This document shows positions 60,250-64,000 of a DNA stretch of 64,000 bases, piece by piece (position 1 is the first letter of the stretch; each line of letters begins with the position of its first letter). The DNA comes from Bog-756 sp963831535. Lineage in GTDB: Bacteria; Actinomycetota; Acidimicrobiia; Acidimicrobiales; RAAP-2. The stretch covers positions 355,338 through 419,337 of the forward strand of contig CAWHQP010000003.1 in the NCBI GenBank assembly GCA_963831535.1, given 5' to 3'. The notes beneath the pieces are model-generated. The model was not told where the DNA came from. It did no database searches and worked only from the letters and a program-made list of their open reading frames with translations. The position numbers and the translations under genes are program-made.

Positions 60250-61338
60250 ATGAGCCAGAGCGCAAGAGTCAAGCGACGGGTGGGGTGGGGAGCAGTGGCG
60301 CTGGGCCTCGCCACCGCCGGGGCCTTCGCCGTCGTCGGTGTGGTCGATGGCAGCTCGATCTCGGGCGCCACCATCGCTCCGACCGCCCCGAGGACATCCT
60401 CCGGGGCGACGTCGGATCTCGTGAGCACCGTGTCAGCGACGGGAGCGGTGGCTCCGTCGCCCAGCGCGGGGTGCTCCGCGAGGACGACGGTCGCACCGGG
60501 CACGGTGACGCTCACCCCGACCATCGGCGGAACGCGACGGACGGCCATCGTCCACGTGCCCACGAGCTATGCCACTGCTCCGGTCCCGCTGGTGGTCAAC
60601 ATGCACGGCAGCCAGTCGACTGCGCTCGAGCAGGAAGGCCTCACCGGTATGGACGCCACGGCCGACGCCGACACCTTCATCGTGGTCTATCCGGAGGCCC
60701 ACATCCCAGCCGGTTCGGGATTCGAGTGGAACGTCCCCGGTGAGCCGCTGATCGGTGGAGCGGCGGTGCCCAAAGGATCGCCCGACGACGTGACCTTCAT
60801 CGTGAAGCTGGTGGGCCTGCTCGAGAAGAACTACTGCATCGACGAGCACCGGGTCTTCGCCACCGGCTTCTCCGGAGGGGCCCGCATGGCCAGCCAACTG
60901 GCCTGTGACGCCTCCACCACCTTCGCCGCGGTGGCCCCGGTCAGTGGTATCCGTCTACCCAGTCCCTGTCCGTCGACCCGGGCCGTTCCGGTGGTGGCGT
61001 TCCACGGGACGGCCGACCCGGTCGACCCCTATACGGGGAACGGCCAGAAGTACTGGACCTACAGCGTCCCCGTGGCCGCCGGGCGCTGGGCGGCCCACGA
61101 CGGCTGTTCGAGGGCAGTGGCCAACACCAGCCCGGCGACCGGGGTCCAGCTGAGCTCGTACGCGCCGTGTGCGCACGGAGCCGCCGTCGAGCTCTACTCC
61201 ATCGTCGGCGAGGGCCACGAGTGGCCCGGTGGACCCCACCTGCCCCGGCGGATCACCAAGCTACTGGGACCCCAGAGTTCGGCCATCAGCGCCAACGACC
61301 TGATGTGGTCGTTCTTTCTGGCCCATCCGCTCCCTTAA
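60250..61338 (+). CDS. secreted esterase of the LpqC / PHB-depolymerase family
   Basis: A 362-residue exported alpha/beta hydrolase. N-terminal hydrophobic segment (about 14-38) is a signal or anchor. The catalytic triad is Ser in FATGFSGGARMA (about 217), Asp in HGTADPVDPY (about 262) and His in VGEGHEWPG (about 325). The NMHGSQSTALEQE segment forms the oxyanion-hole region. The family includes extracellular PHB depolymerases and feruloyl/acetyl-xylan esterases, and the type cannot be fixed from sequence alone. ATG 60250 follows GGGAG at a long spacing. LacI control suggests induction by a carbohydrate. Confidence 0.86.
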   Translation: MSQSARVKRRVGWGAVALGLATAGAFAVVGVVDGSSISGATIAPTAPRTSSGATSDLVSTVSATGAVAPSPSAGCSARTTVAPGTVTLTPTIGGTRRTAIVHVPTSYATAPVPLVVNMHGSQSTALEQEGLTGMDATADADTFIVVYPEAHIPAGSGFEWNVPGEPLIGGAAVPKGSPDDVTFIVKLVGLLEKNYCIDEHRVFATGFSGGARMASQLACDASTTFAAVAPVSGIRLPSPCPSTRAVPVVAFHGTADPVDPYTGNGQKYWTYSVPVAAGRWAAHDGCSRAVANTSPATGVQLSSYAPCAHGAAVELYSIVGEGHEWPGGPHLPRRITKLLGPQSSAISANDLMWSFFLAHPLP

Positions 61339-61405
61339 CTCCGAGTCCCTCCGTGCCGACATACTTCTGACCCAAAGTTGAAGGCGCCGAGCGGGCGGCA
61401 GATCG

Positions 61406-61435
61406 TTGCCTAACCCCTACTCGGGATCGTAAAAT
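61406..61435 (+). promoter_or_regulatory. promoter of the DUF6159-like gene
   Basis: -35 TTGCCT (61406-61411), 18-nt spacer, -10 TAAAAT (61430-61435). Start near 61442, with the GGGGGAACC ribosome site and ATG 61460 following. Confidence 0.5.
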
Positions 61436-61459
61436 CCCAGGTCGAGGGAAGGGGGAACC

Positions 61460-62692
61460 ATGAGTGACATGTCACAAGGCCCAGGGTGGTGGTTGGCGTC
61501 GGACGGGCGGTGGTATCCACCCGAGCTGCATCCGGGCGTCACCCGGCCGTCGAACGCCATAGCGGTGCCGTCGGTGTCGGTCCCACCGGCGTCCCTGCCA
61601 CCGATGAATATGCCGCAGATGAATGTGCCGCAGATGAATATGCCGCCGGCGCACGGGGCCGAGGATGCCCTGGCCAGCTGGGCGCCGGTCACCGCCGCGC
61701 CCATGGAAGCGCCTCCGGTGCCGGCGTATCCTCCCCTCGCCGAGTTCGGGAATCCCGCTTACGAGGCCGGTTCCGGGATCCCCTCGTCCCCCCCGATGCC
61801 CTCCTACCCCGAGGGTTGGCAACCGATCGTCCCGTCCTCGTCGGGAGGCCGGATCCGTCGTGGCCTCCGTCTGGTCGGCATCGGGTTCACCATGGCCAGG
61901 GACGAGCCCGGCCTGATGATGGTCCCCGTGGTGGCCTTCGTGGTCCAGCTCCTGATCTGCGGGGTCGGCTTCCTCATCCTCTGGCCGGGACTCCATGCCC
62001 TCAATACCAGCGACGGTCAGACGACCCACTTCTCGGCCACCCAGTGGCTCGTGGGGGTGGTGGTGGGAGTGCTGGTCATGTTCGTCTCAGTGGTGTCCCA
62101 CGCCACCATCATCGCCAGGGTCATGGCCCGGTTCCACGGCCGGAGCGTGACCAACGTCGAGGCGGCCCGGGCCGCGCTGACCAAGAGCCCGCAGCTGCTG
62201 GCCTGGGCCTTCATCAACTACGTGGTAATCAGCATCCTCCGAAACATCGGCAACCGGGGGATCCTGGGGTTCCTGGTCGGTGCCCTGCTCCGGGCCGGGT
62301 GGATGCTGGCCAGCTTCTTCGTCGTCCCGGTCATCCTGTTCGAGGACAAGGGGGCCATCGCCTCGATCAAGCGCTCGGTCCAGCTGTGTCGGAGCAAGTG
62401 GGGCGAGAACATCGTGGGCAACGGGGCCCTCGGCGCCATCGCCGTCGTGGCCATCATCCTCGACGTGGTGGTCTCCGTCCTCGTCGGCACGGTCTTCGCC
62501 CCGCTCGGAGCGGTGGTCGGGATCATCGGTCTGGCCGCCATCCTGTTGGTGCTGACCGTGGCCACGGCGGCGTTCAACGCCGCGCTGTACTGGTATGCCG
62601 TGACCAACCAGTCCCCGGGGCAGTACTCGGTGGGCGATCTGCAGTCCGCCTACCGCCAGAAGGGCAAGAGGGCCGGCATCTTCGGCATGTGA
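61460..62692 (+). CDS. DUF6159-like membrane protein with WYPPE N-terminus
   Basis: A 410-residue protein. The N-terminus has GPGWWLASDGRWYPPEL (7-23), a short DUF2510-like motif typical of acidimicrobial proteins. A Pro/Met-rich disordered region (PPMNMPQMNVPQMNMPP repeat, about 47-63) leads to a multi-helix domain (about 140-400): TM at about 155-178, 195-215, 245-262 and 280-305, plus two near the C-terminus. EDKGAIASIKRSVQLCRSKWGEN is a characteristic DUF6159 loop. Function unknown; probably inner membrane. Confidence 0.82.
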   Translation: MSDMSQGPGWWLASDGRWYPPELHPGVTRPSNAIAVPSVSVPPASLPPMNMPQMNVPQMNMPPAHGAEDALASWAPVTAAPMEAPPVPAYPPLAEFGNPAYEAGSGIPSSPPMPSYPEGWQPIVPSSSGGRIRRGLRLVGIGFTMARDEPGLMMVPVVAFVVQLLICGVGFLILWPGLHALNTSDGQTTHFSATQWLVGVVVGVLVMFVSVVSHATIIARVMARFHGRSVTNVEAARAALTKSPQLLAWAFINYVVISILRNIGNRGILGFLVGALLRAGWMLASFFVVPVILFEDKGAIASIKRSVQLCRSKWGENIVGNGALGAIAVVAIILDVVVSVLVGTVFAPLGAVVGIIGLAAILLVLTVATAAFNAALYWYAVTNQSPGQYSVGDLQSAYRQKGKRAGIFGM

Positions 62693-62767
62693 CCACCCGA
62701 GGAGTGGACAGCCACCGGCTGCACCCAGTGATCACGAAGAGAAGCGAACGGGCGTAGGCTGTACGCC

Positions 62768-63367
62768 GTGTCAAGTGTGACAAATATAAGTGGCGGCGAA
62801 TGGGTCCTCGTCGTGGCCCTGTGGGTCGTAGGCGGGTTCCTCGGATACCGGCTTTCGGAGAAGGACCGGAGAACCTTGGGCCGAACGCCCTGGGGTCTTC
62901 CGTCTCCCTTGTGGGCCTTCCTGTGGTTCCTCTGGCTCCCGTTGGGCGTGGTGTTGTACCTGATCGCCCACTACGGCGGTGTCCGGCGGGCTCACCAGAA
63001 CCCACCGGTGATGGGCGCACCCGGGGTGTCGCCACTGCCGCCGATGAGTGAGGCCAGTGCGTCGCGCCGGGTGCCTACGGCCTCGGACCTGTTCCCGGCC
63101 TACCCGCGGCCGGCCAACTCACAGCCCGAGCAGGCCGCGGTGACGCCGGAGGACGTGGAAGAGGCCTCGTCGTTCCCGAGCCCGGGAACGACATCACCTC
63201 CAGGGGTGCAGGCCTCGTGGCCGCACTCCCCGCCGGCGTGGCATCCCGATCCCAGCGGTCGCTTCCATTACCGGTGGTGGGACGGAACCCAGTGGACCTC
63301 ACAGGTCTCGACGGACGGGCATCATCTGATCGACACCAATCCCGACCAGCGCATCGGCCCGTACTGA
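62768..63367 (+). CDS. two-TM protein with C-terminal DUF2510
   Basis: A 199-residue protein. Two TM helices (about 11-27 and 48-70) precede a Pro/Ser-rich linker. The C-terminus PPAWHPDPSGRFHYRWWDGTQWT (about 155-177) is a DUF2510 domain, a short Trp-rich fold found in many actinobacterial membrane proteins. GTG 62768. It follows the DUF6159-like gene by 75 nt and may form a unit with it. Role unknown. Confidence 0.8.
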   Translation: MSSVTNISGGEWVLVVALWVVGGFLGYRLSEKDRRTLGRTPWGLPSPLWAFLWFLWLPLGVVLYLIAHYGGVRRAHQNPPVMGAPGVSPLPPMSEASASRRVPTASDLFPAYPRPANSQPEQAAVTPEDVEEASSFPSPGTTSPPGVQASWPHSPPAWHPDPSGRFHYRWWDGTQWTSQVSTDGHHLIDTNPDQRIGPY

Positions 63368-63390
63368 CGGACGGTCAGGCTGCCCGAGGA

Positions 63391-63645
63391 TTAGGCGACG
63401 TCACGGTCTCGGTGCAGCTTGAGCCTGACTTTTCTAGCCGGAAGATCGGCGGGGTACCCCGACTGGTGTTGGAGGACCTCGGAAGAGCACTCAGCGCACA
63501 TGCGACGACAGGAGCGGTCCAAATGAAGTCGCTTGCGATCGCGACGACTGACAACCGACACGCGACCTCTCCACCCACAGCGGTGGCACACTCCAGGCCG
63601 GCCCTGTCCCTGAGGATCATCTCCATTGCTTATGACAGACACCAA
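63391..63645 (-). CDS. small zinc-ribbon protein
   Basis: An 84-residue protein with two CxxC pairs (VCHRCGWRG near 19-27 and MCAECSSEV near 49-57) plus a single Cys and basic residues between them, the layout of a treble-clef or zinc ribbon. Codon use is less GC-biased than neighbours, suggesting transfer alongside the adjacent IS3 element. The start is TTG 63645 or GTG 63642. An alternative frame starting at 63626 has no recognisable features. Confidence 0.55.
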   Translation of the reverse strand: MVSVISNGDDPQGQGRPGVCHRCGWRGRVSVVSRRDRKRLHLDRSCRRMCAECSSEVLQHQSGYPADLPARKVRLKLHRDRDVA

Positions 63646-63675
63646 CTCTCGTGAGCCTGAGTGACCATGTGGAGC

Positions 63676-64000
63676 TGACCCGGTGAATCGGCCCGGGTTT
63701 CATAGAGACTCGGTTGTCTGTGAAACCAGTGGTTGGGTTGTGTCGATCTGACGGTAGTAGTTCGCTTCCAGCTCTGCCGGAGGGATCTTGCCGATCTCGT
63801 TGTGGATGCGGCGGTTGTTGAACCAGTCGACGTAGGTGAGGGTGGCCCATTCAACGTGCTCGACACTGCGCCACGGGCCCTGGCGGTGGATCAACTCGGT
63901 CTTGTAGAGCCCGTTGAAGCTCTCGGCCAGGGCATTGTCGTAGGAGTCCCCCTTGGACCCGACCGAGTTCACGACGCCGGCTTCGGCCAGGCGCTCGTGA
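63676..64000 (-). mobile_element. right end of an IS3-family element
   Basis: The element end is placed near 63676 at TGACCCGGTG, since the transposase stop is only 24 nt inside it and IS ends commonly begin TG. The other end lies outside the window, so the boundary is approximate. A hairpin GGTTTCA (63696-63702) with TGAAACC (63721-63727) overlaps the transposase stop. Confidence 0.65.
63700..64000 (-). CDS. IS3-family transposase OrfB, C-terminal part
   Basis: The last 100 residues of a DDE integrase-core transposase: GSKGDSYDNALAESFNGLYKTELIHR and YVDWFNNRRIHNEIGKIPPAELEANYY. The Glu in ALAESFN is the final catalytic residue. The reading frame enters from beyond 64000, where the rest must lie. 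This shows mobile DNA at the right edge of the window. Confidence 0.92.
   Translation of the reverse strand, partial: HERLAEAGVVNSVGSKGDSYDNALAESFNGLYKTELIHRQGPWRSVEHVEWATLTYVDWFNNRRIHNEIGKIPPAELEANYYRQIDTTQPLVSQTTESL

Overview
The window is about 70% G+C bacterial DNA with actinobacterial gene organisation. Two traits point to class Acidimicrobiia (Actinomycetota): an N-terminal WLASDGRWYPPE-type segment (61460-62692) and a secreted protein ending in 42-residue GYWLVAADGG/FSFGDA repeats (51213-53060). The class assignment is an inference from these traits.

0-11.7 kb: an SDR protein with both halohydrin dehalogenase signatures, an odd tRNA-Leu(UAA), a small HTH regulator facing a secreted protein across a three-operator region, a sortase overlapping its probable substrate (a DUF3494 ice-binding-like surface protein), two multidomain cyclic-di-GMP enzymes, a membrane protein and a DinB-family protein. 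11.7-15.5 kb: a complete sulfate ABC importer operon (sbp-cysT-cysW-cysA) behind a promoter containing a perfect palindrome.

15.6-21.0 kb: the most notable locus, a promoter-led operon of a SIR2-domain protein, a membrane-anchored STAND NTPase, and a two-helix membrane protein with TrkA-N and RyR domains (split by one extra base). It has the sensor/switch/effector logic of a conflict (anti-phage) system. 21-35 kb: an orphan FtsX-type permease, small proteins, a decayed winged-helix gene, a cupin, DUF3052, a DUF4331 operon bounded by a 44-bp palindrome, a TetR/peroxiredoxin pair, a sulfatase, a Ser-less alpha/beta hydrolase and a secreted purple acid phosphatase.

35-43 kb: a polyhydroxyalkanoate (PHA) module (depolymerase phaZ, phasin, AMP-dependent ligase, synthase phaC, XRE regulator with four 13-bp iterons), with two toxin-antitoxin-like pairs and a GST. 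Several genes here are split by single extra C/G bases, which looks more like sequence error than decay. 43-54 kb: a SWIM/SNF2 helicase, a SipW-like signal peptidase fused to DUF5305 beside a TasA-like small exported protein, a zeta toxin/antitoxin pair, a secreted GH43-like protein and two small genes. 54-64 kb: a PAS-GGDEF-EAL protein, a membrane endonuclease/phosphatase-family protein, a phosphoesterase lipoprotein, a LacI regulator facing a secreted esterase across a canonical operator, two membrane proteins, a zinc-ribbon protein and the end of an IS3-family element.

The themes are cyclic-di-GMP signalling (three enzymes), surface and matrix assembly (sortase/DUF3494, SipW/TasA-like), carbon storage (PHA), sulfur uptake, and stress or conflict systems.
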